Origin: Ruminococcus sp.
GTDB lineage: Bacteria > Bacillota > Clostridia > Oscillospirales > Ruminococcaceae
Length of the DNA: 56,297 nt
Direction: 5' to 3'
Assembly: GCA_017960805.1 (NCBI GenBank)
Contig: JAGCYM010000039.1
Coordinates: forward strand, 1-56,297
Made by a program: the position numbers and the translations under genes. The notes under the pieces were generated by a model that was given only the letters and a program-made list of their open reading frames with translations, did no database searches and was not told the DNA's origin. Position 1 is the first letter of the stretch. Each line of letters begins with the position of its first letter. This document shows, piece by piece, positions 16,544-25,537 of the stretch.

Positions 16544-17247
16544 TGGGTGCTATATATAGACGTGAAATGGGCGCTTTCTTTACTTCCGGCGTCGCATACG
16601 TATTCCTGACAGTGTTCACACTGATCTCAGGTATATTCTTTTTCTTTGGTGTAATTACTGCAGGTAATACTGATACTTCACCAATGTTCGGCTCTATGTT
16701 CATCGTAGTGCTGTTCCTTATACCAATTCTGACGATGAAGCTCCTCAGCGAGGAGAAAAAGAACCGTACTGATCAGGGACTGCTGACTGCTCCTATCGGA
16801 CTTTGGTCAATAGTTCTCGGTAAGTATTTTGCGGCTCTCACACTTTATATCATCGCAGAGAGCGTAGTCTTTATCTATTCACTTATCCTTGCATATCTCG
16901 GTGATGTTGTCTGGACGACCCTTCTCGGCAACTACTTTGCTATGCTGTTCCTCGGGGCTTCATTTATTGCAATCGGACTGTTTATCTCGTCCCTTACCGA
17001 GAATCAGATGGCTTCAGCCGTTGCAAGTATGCTGGCACTTTTTGTGCTCTACCTTTTTGATTCAATAGTGTCAAATGTTTCGATAGAGTTCATCAGAAAG
17101 ATAATGCTTTCTTTCTCATTCTATTCGAGATACGTTGAATTTACGCGCGGTGTGTTCAATCTCACCAGTGTAGTATTCTTCATCAGCGTCGCCTTTATTT
17201 TCAACTTCCTCACGGTAAGGGTGCTCGACAGAAGACGCTGGAGCTAA
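16543..17247 (+). CDS. ABC-2 type permease, GldF-like
   Basis: 234-residue membrane subunit with six hydrophobic segments. Start MGAIYRREMGAFFTSGVAYV matches ABC-2/GldF permeases, followed by a large loop with SEEKKNRTDQGLLTAPIGLW, the conserved amphipathic motif E..KG/T...L..P.... of the ABC-2 family. GAGG-rich sequence at the end of the ATPase gene supplies its ribosome-binding site. It is the membrane partner of the preceding ATPase. The exported substrate is unknown. Confidence 0.88.
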   Translation: MGAIYRREMGAFFTSGVAYVFLTVFTLISGIFFFFGVITAGNTDTSPMFGSMFIVVLFLIPILTMKLLSEEKKNRTDQGLLTAPIGLWSIVLGKYFAALTLYIIAESVVFIYSLILAYLGDVVWTTLLGNYFAMLFLGASFIAIGLFISSLTENQMASAVASMLALFVLYLFDSIVSNVSIEFIRKIMLSFSFYSRYVEFTRGVFNLTSVVFFISVAFIFNFLTVRVLDRRRWS

Positions 17248-17272
17248 TTGAGAAAGGAAGGTGTCATTACAG

Positions 17273-18889
17273 ATGAGCAAAAACAAAAAAGAAGAAATAG
17301 AAAAGGTAAATGAATCTGCTGGCGGAGAGGGAAGCAAGGACAGTTCTCCCAAGAAACGCGTCAGAGGCAGAAAACTTAAATATGGTTCGATGTCTGTCGG
17401 AATAGTGATAGTTGTTATTGCTATTGTTGTTCTTCTCAATCTCATGTGCGGCCTTGTGGTGAAGCGTTATCCTGTAAAGCTTGATCTTACAGGCGACAAG
17501 AGGTATGATCTTTCAGAAGAATCAATCGATGCTCTAAAGAATCTCGAAAAGGATGTTGATATCGTTGTAACATCTCCGGAGTCAACATTTGAGACACTTG
17601 CGAACCAGTACAAATCAATGTATTATCAGTATTATGGAATCAGTACTGAGGTTCCTTATACTATCATTCCTGAAATGCTTGACAAGTACAGTGTATATGC
17701 TGAATCAGGCAAGGGAAGCGTCAATGTAAAGTATGTTGATATCAACAGGGATCCTGATGTTATCGCACGTTACAAGGCTAATTACAGCGGAGAGATTACT
17801 GATCAGAGCATGATCTTTGCATGCGGTGACCGAGTTAAAGTGCTTGGAAAGAGTGATGTTCTTGGCATGATAGCTCCTTCACAGACAAGCACACAGTTGA
17901 ACTTCCAGATGCTTTTCAGCGGAGAGAGTACAATAACTTCCGCAATCATGTCTGTTGCTGACGCAAAGCCTATCAAAGCTGCTATTATCAGCTCATTGAA
18001 CGGTAATTCTGTTGTTGACCAGGTTGGTGCCAATATAGCATATTCTACTGAGCAGTTCCTTGCTAAAAACGGATATGACTGCACAGAGATAGATATTGCT
18101 ACCGATGAGCTTGGTGACAATTATGATGTTATTGTATTATGTTGTCCGGCATATGACTTCTCTGAGGATGTGATCAGCAAGATCACAGACTTCCTATACA
18201 ATGACGGAAACTATGAGAAGAACATGATATATATGCCGAGCCTTGATGCTCTGAATGTTCCTAATATCACTGAGTTCCTTGCTGACTGGAAGATACAGAT
18301 CGAGGAGAACTATATAAAGGATGACAAGAACAGTGTTTCTATCTCAGGTCAGCTCTTCCCGACGGTTACGGTAAGTGATACTGAAGAAGTTGGAACGCTT
18401 CCGAACGATACTCTTCCGATCGTTGCTCCTTTCGGAAGAACGATAACAGTTGTAGGAAAGAATAACGAAACTGTTATCAAAGAACTTATCAAGTCAAACG
18501 ATACATCATATGTTTCTTCACTTTCAGATGATTCTGATTCAAGTGAAAGAGCTGCATATAACATCGTTGTTAAGGCAAGAAAGGAAACTTCATCCGGACT
18601 TAATGTCTGCGGAAGCAATCTTCTTGTTATAGGAAGTCCATATATGATGGACAATTCTATCGTTTCAAATACAAACACATATAACAATGCTACAGTACTT
18701 CTTACTGTTATCAACGGAATGACAGGTAAGGAGAACAGTGCGGTTATTCCTGAAAAATCACTTCAGATGAACAGCATTTCTCCGACTGCAAATGAAGTAA
18801 GAGTAATAGAGATAATTTGTATTATTGTTATTCCGGCACTCATTGCCTGCATAGGACTTGTTGTATTGTTAAGGAGAAAGAATCGATGA
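17273..18889 (+). CDS. GldG-like ABC accessory protein
   Basis: 538 residues with a charged cytoplasmic N-terminus (about 1-45), a transmembrane segment (VGIVIVVIAIVVLLNLMCGL), a large extracytoplasmic domain, and a C-terminal membrane anchor (VIEIICIIVIPALIACIGLV) ending in RRKNR. After the first helix, KLDLTGDKRYDLSEESIDAL is the typical GldG/IFT52-like segment (LDLT...Y.LS), leading into a GldG-type domain. ATG 17273 is preferred over the GTG at 17261, which falls inside the GGAAGG ribosome-binding site. It forms one unit with the ATPase and permease and overlaps the next gene by 4 bases. Confidence 0.86.
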   Translation: MSKNKKEEIEKVNESAGGEGSKDSSPKKRVRGRKLKYGSMSVGIVIVVIAIVVLLNLMCGLVVKRYPVKLDLTGDKRYDLSEESIDALKNLEKDVDIVVTSPESTFETLANQYKSMYYQYYGISTEVPYTIIPEMLDKYSVYAESGKGSVNVKYVDINRDPDVIARYKANYSGEITDQSMIFACGDRVKVLGKSDVLGMIAPSQTSTQLNFQMLFSGESTITSAIMSVADAKPIKAAIISSLNGNSVVDQVGANIAYSTEQFLAKNGYDCTEIDIATDELGDNYDVIVLCCPAYDFSEDVISKITDFLYNDGNYEKNMIYMPSLDALNVPNITEFLADWKIQIEENYIKDDKNSVSISGQLFPTVTVSDTEEVGTLPNDTLPIVAPFGRTITVVGKNNETVIKELIKSNDTSYVSSLSDDSDSSERAAYNIVVKARKETSSGLNVCGSNLLVIGSPYMMDNSIVSNTNTYNNATVLLTVINGMTGKENSAVIPEKSLQMNSISPTANEVRVIEIICIIVIPALIACIGLVVLLRRKNR

Positions 18890-20433
18890 ATAAAACTGCA
18901 AAGGGTCTGATAGCGCTGAGTGGTGTGCTTGTACTGCTCGGAGGCGGATATGCTGCGCTGCGACTTACAGAAGACAAGGGAGGAGAGAGTGAAAGCTCTC
19001 CCTCATCCGAGTCATCCGAAAGTGGAAAGCAGGTCATAATCATCAGTGATCAGGCTCCTGATGGTCCGGAAGATCCGAACCAGAGCTTTGATTACGGCGT
19101 TGTCAAGACTGTTGATGTTAAAAATCTGGATGATGAGCTTCATGTTGTTCAGAAGGCAAAGAATGTTGAAGAATCCGGAAATTCATATGCGACATATACA
19201 CTTGATGGCTATCAGGATGTGTCAATGGAAGATTCTATTATCGGTACACTCGCAAACAACGCAAATGAGCTTACATCAGAAGATGTCATAGCGGAGAACT
19301 GCACCGACATTGCGAAGTACGGACTTACAAAACCGCAGATAACAGCTGATATCAAATACGAGAGCGGAAAGGAATTCCGTATGATCGTTGGTGATGAAGC
19401 TCCTTCAGGTGACGCATCATATGTTATGATCGAAGGTGTGGATACTGTTTATACAGTAAGAAATTCCGTACTGGCAAATTACAGGAAGTCTGCATGGGAT
19501 TTTGTAAATACTACTCTACTAGCCAAGCCTGATGAGATGCCGATAGTTGAGAACATGAAGATAGAACGCAGCGATATTGACTATGATATCGTGATCAAAT
19601 ATGATGAGAAGACCAATGATTCAAAATACACAGGCGGAACCTCATCAGCTCATGTTCTGGTTGAGCCGACTTCTGCATATCTTGCGGTGGAACGTTCAAC
19701 TGAAATAACAACCGGTATGTTCGGACTGACTGCGAAGGGCGTATACAGTGTTCATTGCACTGAAGCTGATATTGCGGAGGCTGGTCTCCAGGATCCTTTC
19801 TGCAAGGTCTTCATGGACTGTGATGATGGTGAGAAGTATGTTCTCCTGCTCAGTGAGCAGTTTACTGACGCTGACAACGGCAAGTGCTATTACGGCATGC
19901 TTGAAGGCGGCAATGTGATCTTTATCCTCAGCGAGGAAAAAGCCCAGTGGGCGACAGTAATGCCGATTGATATAGCATCCAAGATATTCATTGCATCTTA
20001 TGTATGGAATATTTCAGATCTTACTGTAGAATGCAATTCAGGTGAAAAGGCTGAGTTCAAGCTTGAAAAGAAGAACCCGAATGAAGAAAAGGATTCCTAT
20101 AAGGCAGAGGATATAAATACCACCAAGAACGGCGAGAGTTTTGACAGTGAGCGTTTCCGCCAGTTCTATGGCTTCCTTATCAGTGGTAACGCGGAGAGTT
20201 TTGCGCTTGGTGAAACTATTCCATCAACCGCTCCTATGGTAAAGCTGAAATTTACTGACTCGTATACGGGCGAGACTTTTTCTTTTGAATTCTATGAAAA
20301 GACAGCAATGTCTGCTCTTATTGTAGTGAACGGCGAAGCTAAGTTCACTGTAACAAAATCATTCGTTGAGACACTGATCCACAATGTTCAGATACTCGAT
20401 ACTGATGAAGAATTCAAGACGACATGGAAATAA
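18886..20433 (+). CDS. DUF4340-type membrane-anchored protein
   Basis: 515 residues with an N-terminal anchor (LIALSGVLVLLGGGYAAL, residues about 6-23), a Glu/Ser linker (residues 30-45) and a long extracellular region with the alternating motif content of DUF4340 proteins. These accompany GldG-like ABC systems: KYGLTKPQITADIKY, RMIVGDEAPSGDASYVM, VYTVRNSVLANY and SAWDFVNTTLL. The start at 18886 overlaps the GldG-like stop (ATGA) and has AAGGAG 9 bases upstream; a longer in-frame start would lie inside the preceding gene. Probably a structural part of the same exporter. Confidence 0.85.
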   Translation: MNKTAKGLIALSGVLVLLGGGYAALRLTEDKGGESESSPSSESSESGKQVIIISDQAPDGPEDPNQSFDYGVVKTVDVKNLDDELHVVQKAKNVEESGNSYATYTLDGYQDVSMEDSIIGTLANNANELTSEDVIAENCTDIAKYGLTKPQITADIKYESGKEFRMIVGDEAPSGDASYVMIEGVDTVYTVRNSVLANYRKSAWDFVNTTLLAKPDEMPIVENMKIERSDIDYDIVIKYDEKTNDSKYTGGTSSAHVLVEPTSAYLAVERSTEITTGMFGLTAKGVYSVHCTEADIAEAGLQDPFCKVFMDCDDGEKYVLLLSEQFTDADNGKCYYGMLEGGNVIFILSEEKAQWATVMPIDIASKIFIASYVWNISDLTVECNSGEKAEFKLEKKNPNEEKDSYKAEDINTTKNGESFDSERFRQFYGFLISGNAESFALGETIPSTAPMVKLKFTDSYTGETFSFEFYEKTAMSALIVVNGEAKFTVTKSFVETLIHNVQILDTDEEFKTTWK

Positions 20434-20461
20434 ACCACTCATCTGAAGAGGAGGAAAACAA

Positions 20462-20746
20462 ATGAGCGAGAAGTTTTTCACATACAAGGGTTATCCGCTC
20501 GTGAGAAACGGCAACCAGATCTATTATGGATATATGGCCGATCCCTATGTAATTTGGATACAGATACTTGGAACAACAAAAAACGAGGCAGGAGAAGAGG
20601 TTACTTCTAAGGTCAGAGTTGTTCAGATGGATACTAATGAGACAGATCCTATAAAGGCATTTGTTAAGAATGCTGAGCGTGAGTGCGGTCTTTACGAGGC
20701 ACTTGATATAGCAAAGGTTTGGCTCGATAAGGCACTGGCTGTCTGA
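20462..20746 (+). CDS. Unknown 94-residue protein, last gene of the Gld-type operon
   Basis: Not recognised. MSEKFFTYKGYPLVRNGNQI and YYGYMADPYVIWIQIL suggest a small beta-rich cytoplasmic domain, followed by an amphipathic C-terminal helix (AERECGLYEALDIAKVWLDK). No signal peptide or membrane segment. It lies 28 bases after the DUF4340-type gene with a strong GAGGAGG site and is followed by an intrinsic terminator, so it is co-transcribed with the exporter. A role with that system is inference from position. Confidence 0.82.
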   Translation: MSEKFFTYKGYPLVRNGNQIYYGYMADPYVIWIQILGTTKNEAGEEVTSKVRVVQMDTNETDPIKAFVKNAERECGLYEALDIAKVWLDKALAV

Positions 20747-20818
20747 AAAGGATTTGCAACGTAAATAACGTATGAATCCTGAAAATCATTTCACTTTCTT
20801 GATTAAATCAATTTGATT

Positions 20819-20848
20819 AAAAGCTGCTTAAATTAAGCGGCTTTTTTC
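20819..20848 (+). terminator. Intrinsic terminator of the Gld-type operon
   Basis: AAAAGCTGCTT/AAGCGGCTTTT stem (11 bp including flanking A-T pairs, one G-U) with a 5-base loop, followed by a T run. Confidence 0.92.
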
Positions 20849-20918
20849 TTTATGTGTGAAAAACGGGTGCGATAATTTAGTTAATAGCACGATTTTTTAT
20901 ACTCTTAATAGAAAGTTA

Positions 20919-20947
20919 TTGAAAATTAACTTTAACGTAGCTATAAT
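20919..20947 (+). promoter_or_regulatory. Promoter of the dockerin mannanase gene
   Basis: TTGAAA (20919-20924), 17 bases, TATAAT (20942-20947). The start is predicted at about 20954. Confidence 0.8.
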
Positions 20948-20953
20948 TAAAGT

Positions 20954-20990
20954 GGATTTAATCCGGATAAGCTGTTTAGGCACAGCTTAT
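20954..20990 (+). promoter_or_regulatory. Dyad and leader hairpin at the mannanase transcription start
   Basis: GGATT-T-AATCC (20954-20964) is an 11-bp dyad exactly at the predicted start. It is followed by an 8-bp hairpin ATAAGCTG/CAGCTTAT (20967-20974, 20983-20990). The first fits an operator, the second a stabilising leader. Both roles are inferred. Confidence 0.45.
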
Positions 20991-21025
20991 GCGTATAATG
21001 AGGGACAATCAGGAGGAATGAAAAC

Positions 21026-23122
21026 ATGAAAAAAATCATTAGCAAGTTTATGTCAGCTATTTCGGCTGCAGCAGTAACAGCGGCGGGTATGCCATATGTA
21101 GTTCCCGCACAGGCAGCTGATACTGCTTTTCCTTACACGATTGAAGGTGAGGATCTGGAAGGCGCTGATCTATGGACTTCAATCTACGAAACACAGATAC
21201 CGGACTATTCCGGCAAGGGCTTCTGGTATCTTACGGCTTCACCCGGTTCTTTTGAGGTAACAGTACCTGAAGACGCAATGTATCAGCTTACTGTCCGCGG
21301 CGCACAGATACTCAGCGGTGAAGGCGGAGCACGAATGGAGTCAGTAAAGGTGAATGGAGTTGAATACTCCATCCAGGCTGGCTATTCAAAAGAGTGGCGT
21401 GATTATGACTTCGGAATGGTAAGGCTCAACAAGGGAGTCAATACTATTGAGTTCATCAATAAGTACGGTTATATGGCAATAGATACAATCACTGTATCTG
21501 AAGCAGAATTCCCTGATCTTTCGCTTGCAACTGATGAGCTTTGTGATCCGGATGCAACTCCGGAGGCAAAGGCGGTAATGAAGTATCTTCACAGTGTATA
21601 CGGTACAAATATTCTGTCTGGTCAGCAGCAGATATATGGCGGAGGCAATCAGGTTCAGACTACTATCCGTTATGATGAGAATGCCGATAAGTGTACTGAT
21701 CAGGACGGCGTTGAATATGAGATTGACAAGGATAGTTATGATAAGGATGAACAGGGGCATAAGTTCCCATGGCACTGTACAGGTCCTGACGGACAGGTTT
21801 ACACCTATAGCACTCAGAACCGTAATTACACATACAATAATTACGATCTTGATGTAAATCTTGTATATGAACTCACAGGCAAATACCCTGCAATTCAGGG
21901 GTTTGATTTTGGCAGCTATTGTCCGTGTTATGCATGGGATGATGGTGTCGCTGGCAGAATGATTGAGTGGACAAATGAAAAGGGCGGTATCTGTACTGCT
22001 TCGTGGCATGTCAACGTACCGACCACTATGGCTGATTACACTTTAGGTGAGCCGCTTGATTTCTCCAAGACCACCTACAGTGAGAGGACAGATTTCAAGA
22101 CTGCTAACTGTATGATTGAAGGCACTGTTGAATACGAGTATTTCCAGCTTTGTATGAAGAACCTTGCAGCTGAATTACAAAAACTGCAGGATGCAGGAGT
22201 GCCGGTTATCTTCCGCCCATTCCACGAGGCTGAGGGAAATCCGAGTAAAACAGATGATCCGATAGATGGTTCAGGAGCATGGTTCTGGTGGGCAAAGGAA
22301 GGCGCTGTCGTATACAAGCAGATATGGGCATTATTGCAGGATACACTTGAGAACGAATATGGACTCCATAACCTTATCTGGGAGCAGAATCTTTATGCGT
22401 GGTCTGATTCTTCAGCTGAGTGGTATTCAGGTGATGACAGAGTCGATATCGTAGCATTTGATAAGTATAATACACAGTACAACCGCCATGATGGAAAAAC
22501 ATCAGGCCCTAATCTGGATGCTGAGGCAGGAATATTCTATAAGATACACGGATATGTTAAGGGCAATAAGATGGTTGCGATGGCAGAGAATGACTCAGTT
22601 CCTAGTATGAAGAATATGCAGGTCGAGCATGCGGCATGGCTTTATTTCTGCCCTTGGTATGATTCGCAGCAGGCATATTTTGTAAGTGGTGAAAATTATC
22701 AGGATCATGCTGAGTTCAAGGCTTTGTATAACAGTGATTATTGTATCACTCTTGACGAGCTTCCTGATGATCTCTTCAAGGGAAGTGCTGCTCCTGTAAG
22801 TACTACTTCTACAGCAACGACAAAGACTACAACAACTACAGCAATTACCATGCTGACAACAACAACCACAGCAACAGGTTCTGAACCTGCTATTTCTGTA
22901 ACACTTCTTGGAGATGCCAATACTGATAAGAAAGTTACTGTTGCTGACGCAGTTGCAATCCTTCAGTCTATTGCTAATAAGGATAAATATGCACTGTCTG
23001 CTCAGGGGGCAGTAAATGCTGACTGCTGTGATCCTGGAGACGGAGTTACAGCTAAGGATGCGCTCGCTATTCAGAGGTTAGATGCAAAAGCAATAGACAA
23101 ACTTCCTGAAATATCAAAATAA
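21026..23122 (+). CDS. Cellulosomal GH26 beta-mannanase with CBM35-like module and dockerin
   Basis: 698-residue secreted enzyme for mannan hydrolysis. The signal peptide ends near PAQA|AD (residue 31). A CBM35-like beta-sandwich follows (about 34-152: YTIEGEDLEGADLW, FEVTVPEDAMYQLTVRGAQ, VNTIEFINKYGYMAIDTI). The GH26 domain (about 165-590) has RPFHEAEG with the predicted acid/base Glu401, the aromatic GAWFWWAKEG, and AMAEND with the predicted nucleophile Glu521, about 120 residues apart as in clan GH-A. A Thr-rich linker (about 592-625) leads to a type I dockerin with two calcium-loop segments (GDANTDKKVTVADAVAIL and DPGDGVTAKDALAIQRL). The dockerin implies attachment to a cohesin scaffold encoded elsewhere. 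It is monocistronic. Confidence 0.95.
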   Translation: MKKIISKFMSAISAAAVTAAGMPYVVPAQAADTAFPYTIEGEDLEGADLWTSIYETQIPDYSGKGFWYLTASPGSFEVTVPEDAMYQLTVRGAQILSGEGGARMESVKVNGVEYSIQAGYSKEWRDYDFGMVRLNKGVNTIEFINKYGYMAIDTITVSEAEFPDLSLATDELCDPDATPEAKAVMKYLHSVYGTNILSGQQQIYGGGNQVQTTIRYDENADKCTDQDGVEYEIDKDSYDKDEQGHKFPWHCTGPDGQVYTYSTQNRNYTYNNYDLDVNLVYELTGKYPAIQGFDFGSYCPCYAWDDGVAGRMIEWTNEKGGICTASWHVNVPTTMADYTLGEPLDFSKTTYSERTDFKTANCMIEGTVEYEYFQLCMKNLAAELQKLQDAGVPVIFRPFHEAEGNPSKTDDPIDGSGAWFWWAKEGAVVYKQIWALLQDTLENEYGLHNLIWEQNLYAWSDSSAEWYSGDDRVDIVAFDKYNTQYNRHDGKTSGPNLDAEAGIFYKIHGYVKGNKMVAMAENDSVPSMKNMQVEHAAWLYFCPWYDSQQAYFVSGENYQDHAEFKALYNSDYCITLDELPDDLFKGSAAPVSTTSTATTKTTTTTAITMLTTTTTATGSEPAISVTLLGDANTDKKVTVADAVAILQSIANKDKYALSAQGAVNADCCDPGDGVTAKDALAIQRLDAKAIDKLPEISK

Positions 23123-23133
23123 TGATACACATG

Positions 23134-23169
23134 AAATCCGGGTGGTGAAAATGCTGCCTGGATTTTTTG
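23134..23169 (+). terminator. Intrinsic terminator after the mannanase gene
   Basis: AAATCCGGG (23134-23142) pairs with CCTGGATTT (23157-23165), with one G-U, and the T run extends to 23168. Confidence 0.85.
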
Positions 23170-23238
23170 TTTCTCAACAATGCATAGTCTTCTTGAAAAG
23201 CAGAAAAAGGCAGGAACTGTATTGTGATTTTTCTGCTC

Positions 23239-23267
23239 TTGCTTTTTATTTTGCTCTATGATATAAT
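23239..23267 (+). promoter_or_regulatory. Promoter of miaB
   Basis: TTGCTT (23239-23244), 17 bases, TATAAT (23262-23267), with the start near 23274. It probably begins the long run of co-directional genes. Confidence 0.72.
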
Positions 23268-23305
23268 GATATATTGGCGGAAAATGTTCGGGGAGGTTAA
23301 CTAGA

Positions 23306-24673
23306 TTGAAAGAGAATATCACTGAAATATCAGAAATAAAGCGCCTTCTCGGCAATAGAGGAAGGCTTGCATACGTTCGGAGTTTCGGATGTCAGCTGAA
23401 TACTTCAGACGGTGAAAAGATAAAAGGACTTCTGAAAAAAATGGGCTATGGCTTTACCGATGATGAATCTGAAGCTGATCTGATCATACTCAATACCTGT
23501 GCGGTGCGTGAGAATGCTGAGGACAGAGTGTTTGGAATAGTCGGTAGTATGAAGAAGCTTAAGGAATTGAACCCTGAATTGATAATAGGAATCGCAGGGT
23601 GTATGACAGCTCAGAGCCATATAGCTGAAAAAATTAAAAAGTCGTATCCTCAGGTGGATTTTGTTCTTGGAACATCTGCGATAAATGCTTTGCCTAAACT
23701 GTTACTGGATTGCCTCAATGGCGTAAAGTTTTCAGCAGATATAGCAGAATATGATGACTTTTCAGCGGAAACTGAGCAGGTGCGTGAAAGTAGCTTTAAG
23801 GCAAGCGTCCCTATAATGTTTGGTTGCAACAATTTCTGCACATACTGTATAGTTCCATATGTCCGCGGAAGAGAGAGAAGCAGGCGGCCCGAGGATATTA
23901 TTTCAGAGGTCGAAGGACTTGTCCGGGATGGTTATAAGGAGATAATGCTTCTGGGCCAGAACGTCAATTCATATGGTAATGATCTAGGTGGCGAGATGAG
24001 TTTTCCGCAGCTTCTGAGGCGCCTGAATGAAATAAACGGTGATTTCTGGATACGTTTTATGTCATCTCATCCGAAGGACGCTTCAAAGGAACTGATTGAT
24101 GCCATATTTGAATGTGATAAGGTCGCAAATCATCTACATCTTCCGGTTCAGAGCGGAAGTGATGAGGTACTCCACCGCATGAACAGGAGGTATACTGCGG
24201 AGAAGTATCTGTCAATCGTCAATGATATACGAAGCCGCGATCCTGATTTTTCATTAACAACAGATCTGATTGTTGGCTTCCCTGATGAAACTAATGAAGA
24301 TTTTGAAGCAACACTCGATATTATGAAAAAAGTGAGATATGATAACATTTACTCGTTCATATATTCGAAACGAACAGGGACAAAAGCTGCAGAAATGCCG
24401 GACAGCATATCAGAAGAGGAGAAAGGACAGAGAATGCGTCACCTTCTTGAGATCCAGAGAGAGATTTCGACCGAGCACTACAAACGCTTTATCGGAAGAA
24501 GAATGAAGGTGCTCGTTGATGATGTTTCAAAAAAGCGCGAAGGTTACGTATCAGGAAAGAGCAGTGAATTTATTATTGTTGAATTTGAGGGCGACAATTC
24601 ACTGATAGGAACTTTTGTCGATGTTGAGATAACGGAAGCCATGAACTGGGCTGTTGTCGGACGTATTGTATAA
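23306..24673 (+). CDS. miaB: tRNA-2-methylthio-N6-dimethylallyladenosine synthase MiaB
   Basis: 455 residues. MiaB is a radical-SAM methylthiotransferase that turns i6A37 of tRNA into ms2i6A37. The UPF0004 domain carries the three auxiliary-cluster cysteines in SFGCQLNTSD, LNTCAVRENAEDR and IAGCMTAQ. The radical-SAM CxxxCxxC is in GCNNFCTYCIVPYVRGRERS, and a TRAM domain ends the protein (about 390-455). It uses a TTG start: GGGGAGG (23291-23297) is 8 bases upstream and no in-frame ATG exists before the conserved domain. Its substrate is made by MiaA, encoded 7 kb downstream. Confidence 0.96.
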   Translation: MKENITEISEIKRLLGNRGRLAYVRSFGCQLNTSDGEKIKGLLKKMGYGFTDDESEADLIILNTCAVRENAEDRVFGIVGSMKKLKELNPELIIGIAGCMTAQSHIAEKIKKSYPQVDFVLGTSAINALPKLLLDCLNGVKFSADIAEYDDFSAETEQVRESSFKASVPIMFGCNNFCTYCIVPYVRGRERSRRPEDIISEVEGLVRDGYKEIMLLGQNVNSYGNDLGGEMSFPQLLRRLNEINGDFWIRFMSSHPKDASKELIDAIFECDKVANHLHLPVQSGSDEVLHRMNRRYTAEKYLSIVNDIRSRDPDFSLTTDLIVGFPDETNEDFEATLDIMKKVRYDNIYSFIYSKRTGTKAAEMPDSISEEEKGQRMRHLLEIQREISTEHYKRFIGRRMKVLVDDVSKKREGYVSGKSSEFIIVEFEGDNSLIGTFVDVEITEAMNWAVVGRIV

Positions 24674-24691
24674 AGACAGGAGAGAGAATTT

Positions 24692-25507
24692 ATGAAAAAA
24701 GCAATCGCACTTTCGTGTTTAACGGCACTACTTCTTTCGGGGTGTGGAATAGATGACTCCGGAGATGAAATAAGCAAGCCGGATCCGGTTTCAGTATCAA
24801 CTGCTGAAGCTACTACCGAGACTGAACTAGAGACTACAGTTACCACAACAAAAGCAGTAACTACAACAAAGGCTGTTACGACTACCGCATCAACGACCAC
24901 TTCCGTTACTACAACTTCTTCATCAGGTGGTACAGCAACATTTACTGACAGACTGGATGCGTATCCTGAGCTCTATAAGGCTCATGTACAACTTGTCTGG
25001 GATGAGATTTATGAAAGAAATGATGGCTGTGTAAGCATAGCATATGCTTTGTATGATATTGACCGTGATCAGATACCTGAACTGATATTCAAGTATGGTA
25101 CATGTGAAGCGGACTTTATGGTAGATGTATATACTGTTGATCTGGACGCAAACCTTTCAAGGGTCGGTGAGTTTGGAGGAAGTCACACTGTTTTTGCTAC
25201 CGACGGTAATACCAAAGACCTTGTTCTGATATCTGGACATATGGACGAGATGTCAATGATGTGGTACACGATGGATGACGACTTTGTGATGTCACTTCAC
25301 AAGGAATACGCACATACCCTTGCAAATGACGAGACTTACGAGTCCATAGAGTTTGCTCAGAATGTATGGCGGATGGATTATATAAGCGCATACAGTTTTG
25401 ATAAGGATTCAAAACCTAAGTCTTATCTCAACTATGCATATAGCGAGTATGATGAGGTCGAAGGGCTGTATCTTGATTTTTATGGCACTTGGAATTCGTT
25501 CCACTAA
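24692..25507 (+). CDS. Lipoprotein with Thr-rich linker and EF-hand-like D-x-D motif
   Basis: 271 residues. The lipoprotein signal MKKAIALSCLTALLLSGCG has an excellent lipobox (LSGC, Cys18). Residues about 30-85 are a Thr/Val/Ser-rich surface linker. The C-terminal domain contains SIAYALYDIDRDQIPELIF, the D-x-D-x-D/N-x-x-P/K-E-L calcium-loop-like pattern of many Firmicutes surface lipoproteins, then alternating strands (DVYTVDLDANLSRVGEFG). GGAGAG precedes the start. It is 18 bases from miaB, likely co-transcribed, but its function is not evident from that context. Confidence 0.82.
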   Translation: MKKAIALSCLTALLLSGCGIDDSGDEISKPDPVSVSTAEATTETELETTVTTTKAVTTTKAVTTTASTTTSVTTTSSSGGTATFTDRLDAYPELYKAHVQLVWDEIYERNDGCVSIAYALYDIDRDQIPELIFKYGTCEADFMVDVYTVDLDANLSRVGEFGGSHTVFATDGNTKDLVLISGHMDEMSMMWYTMDDDFVMSLHKEYAHTLANDETYESIEFAQNVWRMDYISAYSFDKDSKPKSYLNYAYSEYDEVEGLYLDFYGTWNSFH

Positions 25508-25537
25508 TGCATTAAGAAATACGGAGGAATAATTACA

